NCBI GenBank assembly: GCA_038030265.1 | Contig: CM075938.1 | Coordinates: 49,345,189 to 49,409,188, forward strand | Length of the DNA: 64,000 bases | Source of the DNA: Corythucha ciliata | Taxonomy: Eukaryota; Arthropoda; Insecta; Hemiptera; Tingidae | Direction of reading: 5' to 3' | Shown: positions 9,751 through 23,098 of the stretch, in pieces | Numbering within the stretch: position 1 is the stretch's first letter | Layout of the letters: every line of letters begins with the position of its first letter | Program-made: the position numbers and the translations under genes | Notes under the pieces: model-generated | The model's database searches: none | Told to the model about the DNA's origin: nothing | The model's input: the letters and a program-made list of their open reading frames with translations, nothing else

Positions 9751-10840
9751 ACGGTTTATTTGCAGCTACTTTTTATGACATATAAAACAAATATATACAA
9801 GAAAAACACATATATTTGAACATTTAGCTGGGCACCACACACTTTTTTTTCTCTTTCATTGTTCACAAAACGTTCAACCTTGTACACTTCAACTTCAGGA
9901 AACTGAATTTCTTTTCGTGTTTACTTTACAACGACGAAACCCGTTTAAAAAAAGTATAAGAAAAGAAAACGTGTTAGTCGAAGAGGAGTAAAACTTATGT
10001 TAAATTTAGTTTTCTTTTATAGTTACAGCGTTCGATGTAAAAAAAATATATATAAAAAGTACAAAAATCGTTTAATATTTAATATTTTTGGTACGAATTT
10101 GTTTTGGTAACTGTAACAAAACCCCATTTTTTTCTTTTATTCGGAATAAATTCAGATCCCAAGTGGATGGTTTCAGTAATAAATTAAATTACATTCTCGA
10201 TTTCGATGATAGCCGTAATGTAATTATAATAAAAATTTTAAATTTGAATTATAATTTAATTTAATACTGTTACTCGATTTCTTCCCTAATCTTTTTAAAG
10301 AAGATAATAAATTAAATAAGGTAAAAAAAAATAGTTACATAATTTGGCAAGCTTTATGAGCATCACAACTATAAATTATTCAGTTGCACTGAGAATTAAT
10401 TTTTCCTTCATTACTTCGTTTTTTAAACTCACCAGGATGGAGGCTCTCACCAAAGGAGGAGCGATTGAAAAAAAAAATTAAAATTAAGTACTAAAAAACG
10501 TAAAAAAAGGAGACAGGACTGTATGGCAACACACTGCACAAAGCACTAAAGGAACGAAAAGATTTTCTTTTTTTCGGTTTCCATTAGAACTGTTAGAACA
10601 CACTTCCCTACTCGACTAAAAAAAATTTTTTAAAAAGACACATATTAACACTTTACAGCCTAGACCGGTAAAATCTAGAGATTCGCACAAAACAGAAACA
10701 GAAAATTGATGGTAAGATTTTCAATTAAAAAAAAAAAAGACACAAAATTTTAGGTTCCTTAGGGCGGTTCCGTTTTCGTTGTCCTGTTTCGACTTCAAAT
10801 AGAAAAAAGGATCGTCCATTTGTTTTATTTAGCTAAGGTT
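9751..10840 (-). other. AT-rich 3' flank of the laccase gene
   Basis: Strongly AT-rich sequence with A and T runs follows the laccase stop on the minus strand. It may be a long 3' untranslated region if the first poly(A) signal is skipped. No frame or repeat unit stands out. Confidence 0.4.
10824..10829 (-). promoter_or_regulatory. Poly(A) signal (AATAAA) close behind the laccase stop
   Basis: AATAAA on the minus strand lies only about 12 bp after the TGA at 10841-10843. If used, the 3' untranslated region would be very short. Further signals may exist in the AT-rich flank beyond it. Confidence 0.4.
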
Positions 10841-13800
10841 TCAGTGTAACGAGACCGGCGGAAGGAAATCACCGCATCTGGGAAAATCTGGAGGTATGGG
10901 TGGTAGATCGGCTTGCGTTCCGACGTGAAGTATCAGGTTCATGCCGATGACGATATGGAAGAGGAAGTGACAATGGAAGAGCCAGTATCCTGCGAACAAA
11001 AAGAGTCGTTTAGGGAAATTTACTTTGACGGTGGGCAGAGGGAATGATCTTACCGGGGTTGTCGGCGCGGAATCTGAATACGACGTAGCCGTTGTTGGGA
11101 ACAGCGATAGTGTCCTTGAGTGGTGGCAGATTGAATTGCCTGTCGAGGAGACCGCGTCTGTCCAAGTCGAGGGCGTGTTTCAAGTTGATTTTCTTGACAT
11201 TTCTGTCCGGGGATCGTCCCATACCGATGACGTTAAACGAGTAGCCGTGCAAGTGGAATGGATGACTCAGGTTGGGTTGTTGTACTGAACAAAAACAAAA
11301 AAAGAAGAAAAAAATGAATAAAAAACAAACGGTAAACGGTGTACGTAGTAAAATTAGGTTTTTAAAAAGGAAACCCCTCGAAATTTGTTGATTTTTTCTC
11401 TCAGAGCCAACCCTGCGAAATAGCTTTTCTAAAGAGACAATCCCTTGAAACTGGCTTTATATGAAGTTAAATTGTATTTCTGAAGAGAAAACCCTGCGAA
11501 ATTGGCTTGTTGAGGTGCCATCCCGCGAAATTTGTTCTTGAAGGAGCCTAACTCCACGAAAGTGGGTTTTCCCATGAAACACAACGAGAAATTTGGGTTT
11601 TGAAGGAGGAAACCCCCGCGAATAATTTTTGTTTGGCTAACATAAGTATTTGCTCGTTTGCACAGGTTGACCCTTTGAGGGTAAAGGGGTTAAAACGTGG
11701 AATCCACAAGATTTGTAAGACTTGTACGAATTTGGCAAATAAAATGAAAATTATAGCACCGAATTTTGGTTCTCCGACACATAGTTTTGCTTCGAAAACA
11801 GGCGCTTAGCAACCGAACTGCTAATTCATTCCCAAAAACCAGCCGATAAAATGAAAATGTTCACGCTTAAAATTAGATTAAGTATAGCAATTTGAGCACT
11901 TGAAATTCGGTGGCAAGCCATGAAAAATCTTGACAATCCAAAAGCTTCCCAAAAACATATAAAATTCTTGAAAATGAACCTCCTTACCTTCATCGACTAG
12001 AACGACTTCAACGATGGCATTCATTGGAATGTCAACTTTGTGAGTGCACATACAGTTGCGGCCACAGTTGGGCGGTTTGTTGTCACCGTTACAGAACTGT
12101 TCGGGTGGAATGTCGTCAATTTGCGAGGTGGGCGGCGAGCCGGGGAAAACGAACGAAATTTCATCGACTAAACTTATAACGTGATCACCGGTGGGTGCGA
12201 CTGTACAAAAAGAAACAAATTATTAGCCCTTCAAAAGCTCGTGTACCAGTAGCTTGTCTGAATTGACAAAAAATGGTCTCACCCAAATATCTGTTGTAAG
12301 TGTGAGGTTGGAACAGTTCTTCGGGTCTGTAGAATAAAAATCTAAACGGAAGGAAGATTTTAACGTCGGGCCTCTCTTGAAGAAGTCCCTCGTCGACGGG
12401 TTTGGCGCTCTTCAGTTGGTTAATACAGACGGCGTCATTCCTCGGTTGATTACACACAGCGTCCAAGGGATTCAATACCTGCATGGGTGGGTGAGTGTGG
12501 GGAATGAGATTTTCAAATTAGCTAGGGGTTTAATATAAAACAATGCAGTTGGGGAATGTGGAGCGGGGTGGCGAAGAAAAATCCATTGAAGACGTTTCTT
12601 CACGATTATTCTTTGGAGGGAAAAGTTTCACTTGGATGCGCTTTGCTACAGACAGTGAAATAGTTTGTTTTCACTCAGCTATTTCGTGAAACTTTCAAAA
12701 CAAAGCAAATATGAAAACCCCTCCCACTCCTCCTCCTCCGACTCACTCCACGGCTCATAAAATCGAATACGTACAACTCCTTGAGGAAGACCAACGTCGT
12801 ACGTTGGGGCCGGTGATGATGGTGCGTATGGTCCGCGTGCGTAACGAATGATGGCAAGTTGTTGAACGCGTCGAGTACCGCACTCACCAAGTCCTCGGAC
12901 TTGGATCCAGTAGGCGCCGACGGGCTGATCGGCGGTAATGACGAAGTCGTAACGTTCACCTGTGTGGTGGGAAGGCGCGGAACGAGGGTAAATTAGACCA
13001 ATCTAATTTGACACCACTCAAATGGTGTCAACAAAAAAAACAACTCAAAAAGGAAGTAATTCCATGAGAAAAAAAATGACTGAATTATGTTAAGGTAGAA
13101 TTGACATTAAAACAAATTCGGCGGTGCGAATTGAAATTCGGGATAAAAAGGAACCACGACAAATGGGGCCGCGTTCAATCATGTTTTTTAACCTATTTCT
13201 TACCTCCTGTCATTTCACCCCCCCCCCGTATTTACATAATAAAATTCACTTTATCCAGCCGCGGCGTATATTACTGGAAGAACGCGCTCCGCTCACTAAT
13301 TGGGCTACACAAAAAAATTAACAGCGGGACTGTTGCACACGCGTGATTCATATTCTTCGAAAAACTACTAAAAAAATAAAAACTGTCGGCTTCGCGTACT
13401 GTGGGCGAAGGGCAATATTTTAAACTATCCTGATCGGTTAAAAACAGTTAAATAACAGCTAGAATTACTCGGAGAATATCAAAAAGAACGAGCTCGAAGA
13501 GAAATTGGAGCGAAATATTGCAAAAGACTCCGCCGGCTTATGAAAAAACATGAGAATTTTTGTCAGTTTAAATGTATAATTTACTCAGAGACTGTCCGTT
13601 CTCGTAAAATTACGAAATTACTCATTCTTGGACATAAATCAACATTTTAACCAAACCGATTTCCGAATAGACTGGCCCCTTTCCTCCCACCCACCTAATT
13701 CTAAGAATTCCCTCGTTGGCATCCCGATGTTTATGGATGGGGTGGGGAGGGGGGGGCAAAAAGTCAGGTTATTTGCTTGGTTTAAATGCCTGGGTATGAG

Positions 13801-16800
13801 GGAAAAGAGTTAAAGTTATGGAACGGTTTTTTTTAACGTTCTCGAATTACGTCGATCATGAAAAATGCGTTTTTTTAAAAGAGCAAACGAGGTATTTGTC
13901 GACGATTTTAATGATGGGACACGATATAAGCATCATGGGAACGGAAAGTAAAGTTTTGTGATATCTTCGACAAGAAAGGTACTGTGAAAGTGAGAAATCC
14001 TTACCTTCCGGTATAATTGAATGCGTGAAAATGAGCCTTCCCCCCTCCGCCCACCCACCTTTTCCTCCACCGTTAGCAGCACGCGACGTGTGACATCGCG
14101 CCCACAAAAAAAAAACAAAAAAACATTCTTACGCGTACTCAACTCACCTGAGAATGAAATGACGGTGTTGACGACGACCGGATGCACCGGTTCACCGTCG
14201 GTTGAAATCAACACAAGCGGGTGTCCCTGAACGGTCAATTGAGCCGGGCAGACGGTGGCGAATGAATTGATCATACGGAACCTGTAGCGGCGGCCTGGGG
14301 TGACGGTGAAAATTTCGAGAGGAGTGTTGGTCCTGTAGCGCGTCGTTGGATCCTGTACATACACACATACGCAAATTCATTAGTTTTTAGTTGCCCTAAT
14401 TCCCACGAGTCAACATTTCTCTAGTAAAAAAACTGGTTTCACTCTTAAATAAATAGAAAGCGATATCTTTAGGTAACGAGATTCAAAGCGTATTAATTAT
14501 GAATTTAATGCTCCCAACAAAAAAATTAAGATATTTCACAACTTTTTATTTTATGATGTAAAAAACCCTAAAAAGAACTTATTGGAGCGAATGAAATGAC
14601 CGTTGAAAGTTTTATTAACGAGGAACGCACGAATAAAAGGGGTCGCGAACAAACTTTTAAGCGCTCATTTTAGCGTATCCGGAACCGCCGCGTCGCCTTC
14701 TTTTGTTTTTCGATGTTGGACAAATTGGCGGAAAAGGAGGAGAAGGAGGAGGAAGGGGGGGTAATGCATCTTATAAGGACGGAAAAATGGTGTGAACGCT
14801 GTATAGTGTGGAATGACCACCCCCCTATTACAGGCGAGAGACACTGTGTGCCGGAGTTTTCAGCTCATCAAAACCGTTAAATTAGGACTTCGAGAGAGCT
14901 CAACCTGGGAAATTGATTTTTTGAAGGACCCAAACCCAAACCAACGAAATATTTTTCATGCAGCGAACTCCGCGAAATGGTTTTGAATGTGCGCCGACTT
15001 CCCGATATTTCATTTTTTATGAAGCCGACGGCGGACCCTTTTGAAATAGTCAAAACCTGCGAAATTTTTGGGTTGAGAGAGCAAAATCTACAGCATTGCT
15101 TTTTTCAATGAGTCAAGACAGTCCGAGCCGTCCACGCGAAATTGCTTTTTGAATGCGGCAACAGCGCGAAATTTGGTTTTTGATGCAGTGAATCCACGAA
15201 ACTGCTATTTTAGGTGAGCCAATACCGTTGTGTCGGTGGTAAGGCCAAACCTATTCAATTTTGTTTTGTCAATTGAAAGGAGCCGACCTGCGAAATTTCT
15301 TTTCAAAATGAACCAACACCGTGAAACATTTGCTTTTAAAGGTATGAAATGCGTGAAGTTGGCTTTTTCTGGGAGCTAACCCCACGAAATTTGTTTCCGA
15401 AGTGTCAGATCATCAATATTTGGGGTTTGAAAGAGCGAAGCTGGTGGAATTGATTTTTCAATTGGCCAAAACAGCGGAATTGATTTTTTGAAAGACCCAA
15501 CCCCTCGAAATTTTGACTTATAGCGAAATTTTGTTTTTCTTCAGGGACCGATTCACGCAAAATCATTTTCAATGAGACAACTTGGCCAAATTTTATTATG
15601 ATCAAGCCGCGGACCCTCGCTAATATGCTTTTTGAATAGGCAAACGTCGCGAAAAAGGTTACAGGTTGCAGGTGTCTACTTTGAACTCTTCCGGGGCTTA
15701 AAAAACGTTTGCAAACAAATTATACGGTTTGGGCTAACTTAAAAAGGTGTTTAAAATGCAAAAAAGTACCCGTAAATTATATTAATAGTTTTTCTCCAAT
15801 TAAGAAGAATAAGAACAAAAGAATTGGTTACGTACCTCAAATTGGCCTTTTCCATTAATGAGAACAGTCTCCGGGTCTTGACCCTGGTTTGCCGCGAGAC
15901 GACCGGGGAACCTTTCAGAGGCTGTTTCGTGCATCCAATCGCTCAACAAGATCACGTGAGTCGTGAGATCGTAATCATACAGGTGACTGTTGGGATCTGC
16001 CGAGGGGGGTTGCCTCACGATGAGGCTTCCGTAAACACCGTCGATCTTCTGTAAGCCTGCGGAGAAGGGAAACAGAAAAAAAAAAAAAAAAAAAATCGAA
16101 ATAAAATCGCAGTCGAGACCTGTTATGTCCGAGCAATCAAAAGACACGGTCGACTAAGCGTAACGTTTCCCCTTCGCCAATAAAGACAATGAATGAACGC
16201 TAAGTGCAGTTCTACTAAACGAGGATGGAAGTGTATAAAAATGTAAAGCTTTTTTTTATATTTTCTTTCTCCCTTTCTCGAAAGCGTCCGGATAAGAAGT
16301 TAACACACTTCAAAAAAAAATATCCGCGTTATCTGATGTTATACGCTCCATGCTCTGTTTAAATAAAAATTCTCAGCTTCGGGAAGCCATTGTTTTTAGT
16401 TAACAAACGAAAATTGTTTTAATAGTTTTAAATTTTAATTAATGATGCCTCTGAGAGTGAATCAGGGGTTAATAACTCGTATTTACTCGAGCTTCACGCT
16501 CGGTGAGCTTTAACTCCTTGCGTAACGACCGTCGTGTATGATATCAGGGCTATACCGGATATTTTAACTCGATTTCACGTATTGAATTTCTTTAAGTAAC
16601 AGGTACAGGCAGCTAACGACCCGTTTAAACTATGGAAAGTGATATTTCCCCGCACCACCCATCCCATCCACTAATCATTTAAAAGTACAGACCTGAGTGA
16701 GCGTGGTAGAAATGAGTTCCCGAGTTGGCCGTCCATTGGTATCTGAAAGTGTTGCCCTCGCTGATTGGACACTGAGTCACGTATGGGACACCGTCGTAGA

Positions 16801-19800
16801 TTTGAGTGTTTCTCTGGTGGATACCGTGCCAGTGAATGGCCAATTCCATTCCTTCCATTTTATTGTGAACGTCGATGACAACTCGATCGCCTTCGCAAAC
16901 CTAATCAAAGGGTGAAGGGGGGGGGTTAAATTATGAAAAAAAAAATAAATAATTGGTTGAAATCTCGGTTTTACTTGAATGCTAGGTCCTGGCAACATTC
17001 TGTTAAGAGCGAGAAATCCTCTTTCGACGCCGTCGCCCAACACGCACTGACAGTGGCTCCACACAGTGTTGGTAGCATTTGGCGTACATACTTGACAAGC
17101 CCTGTAAACAAAACGAAAATTACGTAAAAATCGTACGAACATGATATTCCGTTATGTCACGTCGTGAAAAAAAAAGTTGCGGTTTGAAAATAATAGTCGC
17201 CAAAGCTTGATTCCTGTTTATGTGTACTGGACGAGAGTGACTAGCGCATGTCAAGCGTGGACTGTAATTATCGTTATTATTATTTTTAAAAAGTCAAATT
17301 GAAAAAACTGGTGCAACGGATAGCCAAGAAAGGGAGGGACGGAGGGTGCTTACTCCTCACCTTGAGGTGTCCACTTGAGGTGTCTCAAGACCGGTGCAAC
17401 ACGGTGACTGTTACGAAGAGAATCTCCTACAATTTAGCTCATCGATCAGGCCTTCTACCCCAACAGAGCATTTCAATTTGAAAAACTCGCGTTTTAGCCT
17501 CGGGAATGGAATATTTGGCTCTGTACGCGTCAAAAAAGCGCCACAGCCGGCTGGGGCCGTGTGGGACTAACCACTCAGAGGCAGAAAGACCTTTCTTTCC
17601 CAATCATTTATTTTATCTCCAAACTGGAAGTTTATATTAAATTGGCAATTTTGTCCCAGAGCCTATAGGTTTCCGGGTCCCAGAACTTGTCATTTTGCCG
17701 TATCTGCCAAGAAATCAAGCAATAGGCCTAAAACTCATAGCAGCAGATCTGAAAGGTTAGACTCGTAAAAATGTAAATCAACCCCAGAATTGTGTACTGT
17801 TATGTGGGGTCTCCAAACGGGTGATTCTTCACAAGGAACGAAAGAAACGCTTGATCGGCTCATAACCGGAAAAATTTCAAACTTGTACCCTTAAAAACAG
17901 GGGATTTAGCAGGTTATGCCCAATGGCTTGCACAGCTTTTTTCCATAGGAATGATGAATGCCAGTTAGAGGCCATAAATGTGACTGTTTTGGTGGAGAAA
18001 AATGAAGATTTTCCGTGGGACGTGCTCAAGAATTGAGGAAATCGGCTGAAACCGACAGGTACAACGCGGATAAAACGGCTGTGAAACTACACCGGGGGGG
18101 GGGAGCTGTAGTTTTAAAATTAGAACAAGCCCCCCCCCCCCCGTGTAGTTTCACAGCCAAGAGTAGCCAGTTTGAATGGACGATGAATTGATGATTTGAT
18201 GACCCACTGGGAGGGTTTAAGGTCGCAATGATCTGAAGAAGAAAATGTGCAGACAGCGTTTAAACGATCCAATGGGCAGGGGTCGACTTTTTGTATAAAT
18301 TCGAATCAGTCCTTCTCCTCTTCATCAATCGAGGGTACCCCCCCTTTCCACAACAGCTCCCTCCATAGTGCCGTTTTTATCTCATTAGAATAAACTTCCA
18401 CATCACTTTCTGTATAAATAATCTGATTCTCGCGCTTCACACATTGAAACGGCTTTACATGCTGCCGGAACAATTTCACGCACGAGCATGAATTGTTCGA
18501 CGATAGGATAAAAAAAAATCTTTTCGATGAACCTCCCGCACGGATTAATTTTTCCTCATTTTTCCCTTACCAAAAGACAGTTTTAGAAGAGACTTACAGC
18601 GTAACGCTGCAACTTGGGGTTTCAAACCACGATCGGATGAGATTAAAACTGTTTTACGGGATAGTTTTTCTTTTTTTAAAGCGAAAACCCTTGCCCCCCC
18701 CACCCCTTATAGAATAAACGTGATGCAATCGAAGTAATGAAATAATGTGTGATTCGCGTGGCGAAATTAGAACAAGTTCGAAGAACGTGGGGAAGGACCT
18801 GAAAGGGTGGAAGGATGGGGGTTTGGCGATTGTCATATTTGTTTAGAATTAAATTAAAGTGACGGAGAAAACGTGATTGATTGGCGATCTTTGAAAGGAG
18901 GCACCTTGAAAATTTGTACGTGAGCTCTATACTCGTTCTTTATCCGCCGTTAAAGTCTCCCTGTTTGTATTGCGGGCTTGTGACTAACTTGTCTGTGTGT
19001 GACGTAAAATGGGGGAGAGCTTTAAAAAGCTTTAGCTTGGCGGGTTTATGCCTAACTTACGCTCCAAGAACGGTGTAAAGTTCGGCCGTCATGTGATAGT
19101 AGCAGATTTTCGGAGGCTCGCCTTCGCGACAGGCTCGAGCGCACTCCTCCGGTGAGGACAACAGTGGATTGCGACGAAGTTCGTCGAGACCGCGACGATC
19201 GAAGTCAAGCGACGACGCCGGTGGATAATTCCTCTGTACGGGCTGTTCACTTTGACCAAAGGCGGGTGTAAAACTGGCCGAATTGACAAAATCAGCTCCA
19301 GCAGGGTGATTTTGGACGAGACCGTGAGCTGACGAAAAGAAATCATTCGTCGGGTCTTCGTCGGACGAGAAGCCGGCGGCAGCGGCTGGTTGAGCGCCGT
19401 CTTGTCGCCACCATGACGAGGAAGACGCTTGATCTACCCTAAGTGGTCCTGAAACAAAAATTAAAAAGAAAAATTAAATAGTTTCCCCCACTCTTTTTAC
19501 TTATTTCGATGCCCCGGCTTGAAACAATAGCCTATAGAAGTCTCACTTTTCGCATTATTTTGGCATTTTTTCCTATTATTTACCGCAGGTTTAGTATTTC
19601 TTCATGAGAAAAAATAGTTTAGTAACTCCTTTATGTTCACGAAAAAGAACTTTTGCAAAGCAAGCTACTATAACCTTGGCTCCCAAATTTTCCTTCACTC
19701 ACTCTCTTTCTCTCTTTCTCTCTCTCTCTCCGCTTTTTCTCGCTATAAAGATTACGCTGCCCAAAAGGGGGGGGGGGGGCACAATTAGGATAGAAAAAAA

Positions 19801-22800
19801 AAAAAAAAAAACCGGCCTTGCTCTAGCCGCCTTCCTGTTGAAATCACTTGTCTCCTCGTAAAGTGTTTAGCCCCCATCGGCGGGGAGGCTGGGAACCGCT
19901 TTTGGCGTCAAAACAATGCGTTGTTTGTTGCTTTTTTTTCTTTAAAAAATCGCATTTTGATTTCGCCAGACGAGGAAAATTACAATAAAAAACTCTCCAG
20001 TCGCGCTCTTTTCTGCTTCTCATCTCAACCTGAGCATGATCATCAGTGAAAGTGAACAAATGATTCCGCTATTTACCCGCAAATAATAAAAAAAAGAAAT
20101 GTTCTTTTTTAAACTTCTGGTCGCGCTACGATGCACATTTAAAAAAATGAAATAGTCGCTGAGACGAGGACGAGTCCCTCCTACTCGAACACAATTTGTT
20201 TTGTTTGAGGGCTAAGTAAATCACGACTGGAATTACTCCTCTTTGTGAAGGACTGTTGCATGGCTGGGTCTCAATTGGTGTGCTTGGCGGGAGGGGGGAG
20301 AATAAACTTTGAATTCCCCTCATTATTCCAATAACATAACAATAGCTGAGTGAATCTCATCGCGAAATGTTTAAAAAAATACGATTTGTCATACCTATCG
20401 ATTTATTCTTACGCTAATAACTATCTCCCCCCCCTCCCACACAACACACACAGAAGCTTAATTTTAGCCACAGAACCTGATCGATTGATTTTATTAGTCG
20501 TATAGAAAATTGCAATTCCCAACAAAAATTAAGTGACATAAAACGGAAGACGATCGCCCAACCCACACTGCCCGGAAAATTACGACGATATAACGCTTAC
20601 TATAAGTCCGGTTTCTGAAATGTAAATAAGAAAATCGTTACGGTGACGAGGGGCTGGCATTTATGATGAGCACTTAGGCTCGATTTCCGTCGCGGATGGT
20701 CAGCCCGCTGCAGCCTTGCGGAGGACGAGCCTTGACCTCGATAGGTTGCTCTGTGGACGTGGACCCGATAAAATATACAACCCCCCCCCCCAAGCCGAGA
20801 AGACCATGAGGTCTTTTTCTTGCACCGACTGTAAGCCACCATGAGGCGCAGACTTCGATCGGCCGCTTCTCTATACATAAATAGAGACGAAAAAATTAAT
20901 CAAAACCCACCGAAAAGAGCAAAGCGCTAACTTTTGCCCATTCGTTCATGCACTGCATATCAAAATGAATGAAGGGCTCATAAACCGCGATCTGCTAATA
21001 TAAAACCGGCCAACTTTGAGATTACTCACAAATTCCTTTGATTAATGCGGCGAAAATGGCAAAAATTAGACGAAATAAACAGTGTTTTGGCAGAGCGGGG
21101 GTCGATCACACTTTGGGAGGGCTCTCCCACGTGATTACACGGCATTTCTGGCAACCGCGGCTTTCCGAATCTTTCTTCCACACGCCGACGGCTGACTCTC
21201 AAAGCAATGCACTCCAAAGGCACTTGTGGAGGTCACTTTGAGAGGTGTTGACGACCTCTTAAGCAGCCCATATTGGCCCGAGACCGGCTACATTTTCGGT
21301 GTAACTCATAAGCCACGCGGCACAAATCGACACAATGATTTTTCAAAATGAGGAAGCAAAATCATAAAAATCGCCAAATTGACTCCTCCTGGGTGATTTA
21401 GCAAAAATTACCAGAATTTAAAATTGAACGAATCACTGGGGAATCCCGTTTTCAGACGATTTGCAAACAAAATTCCAATTCGCAGTGAAAATTGAGAGTA
21501 TACCAATTCGCGTTTTTCGGCGGAAACTTTGTGGCTAAAATGGAGAAAAAGCACCCATTCGTGGCCAAAAGTATAAACAAATCGCCAATTCACGGCTAAA
21601 ACTGCGGAAAAACGCCAATTTGTGGCTAAAATTGAGAAAAGAGGCTACTTCGTGGTTAAAAATGAGAAAAAGCTCACTGAAAGCGGCGATTGAGAAAACG
21701 CTATTAGAGGTTTCTAGTGGAAAGTGGAAACTTCGAGGCTAGAATTAAGAAAAAGCGCTCATTTATGGCCGAAAGTAAAAAAAATGCCAATTAACGGCTA
21801 AAACAATTGAGGAAATGCGCAAATTTGCGGCTGAGAAAAAGCGCTAATTCGTGGCTAAAATTGAGAAAAAACGCTAATTCACTGTTAAAATTGAGAAAAA
21901 TCGCTAATTTGTGTCTAAAAATGAGATAAGGATCCCATTCCAAAAAGGGACATTTCCAATCAGTGCGGTTCTACTTTATGGGTAAAATTAAAAAAAAAAA
22001 AAACACTCCATTCATGACTAAAAGTTTAAAAAATCGCAAATCCGTGGCTAAAATTGAAAAAATGCTCTGATTCGCGGCTAAAACGAGAAAAAACTATATT
22101 TGCTCGCTTCGTAAAAATTAAATTTCTTTATACATATTATTCTTAGCCCCGCCGCCGTATAGAATGAAAGGTTTTGGCACTTGAGTTTCAGGGGTGGGTA
22201 AACGGTCAGTTTTCCGCACGAATGGAATTAGTCGCTGATCCCTGTCAGTAGCTCATAATACGCTAACTTTCAGGGTATAAGATTGAAGAGGAATTAAACC
22301 ACGAGGTTTTCGCGTTTAGTGCCGTATACCTTTTTTTTGGATTGAGTGAAGGTTGGTGCATCTTTTGTTTGAACAGACGTGCTGGAATTCGACAGAAAGT
22401 TTTTTTTGTGTCGATTCTCGCTGTAGAGTACGAGGAAGCCGTGAAAAAAAAAAAAAAAATCACGTAAAACATTGTTTACTCCAACGCTAAATCGCCATTT
22501 CTTAATAGGTGAAAAAATCCCCAATTACTTTTTTTCTTGAATCGAAAGCAAAAGTTTTAGACGTATAAGGACTGGAGTCGGGCAGCCCAAAAAATTAATA
22601 AACGGTTCCTGAAGTTAGATATCAACTTTAAATTCTGGATCTGTTTCAGCAATCAACGATGACCCCCCTCTACCATCTTCACTCCTGGTAATTTACGTCA
22701 TTACCTGGAAATTACAAGCTAACAACAATTATAAAGGGAGAACCCGATCATTTTTCCCTCCTCCTCCTTCTCTTCACTTGTGGATGAATGATCCAATTAA

Positions 22801-23048
22801 AAAAACCGCAATTTTCGTGAGTGGCTCCTTTTATTTCTTCAAAATTGTCTTGTGACTGTAACACCATTGAGCAGGTGGGGTGGTGGGGAGGGTAGCGTAG
22901 GGATGTTAATGTGCGGTCAATCGCCGCCCGATGATTAAGAACCACCCGAAAGAGAAACTTTCGCTCTAGTTTTCTTCGCGTCATTACCGTTTGGTATAGG
23001 ACTCACAAGCTGGTGGAGACAGTATGCATAATCTTTTTTTCTATCTCT

Positions 23049-23098
<50 letters not shown>

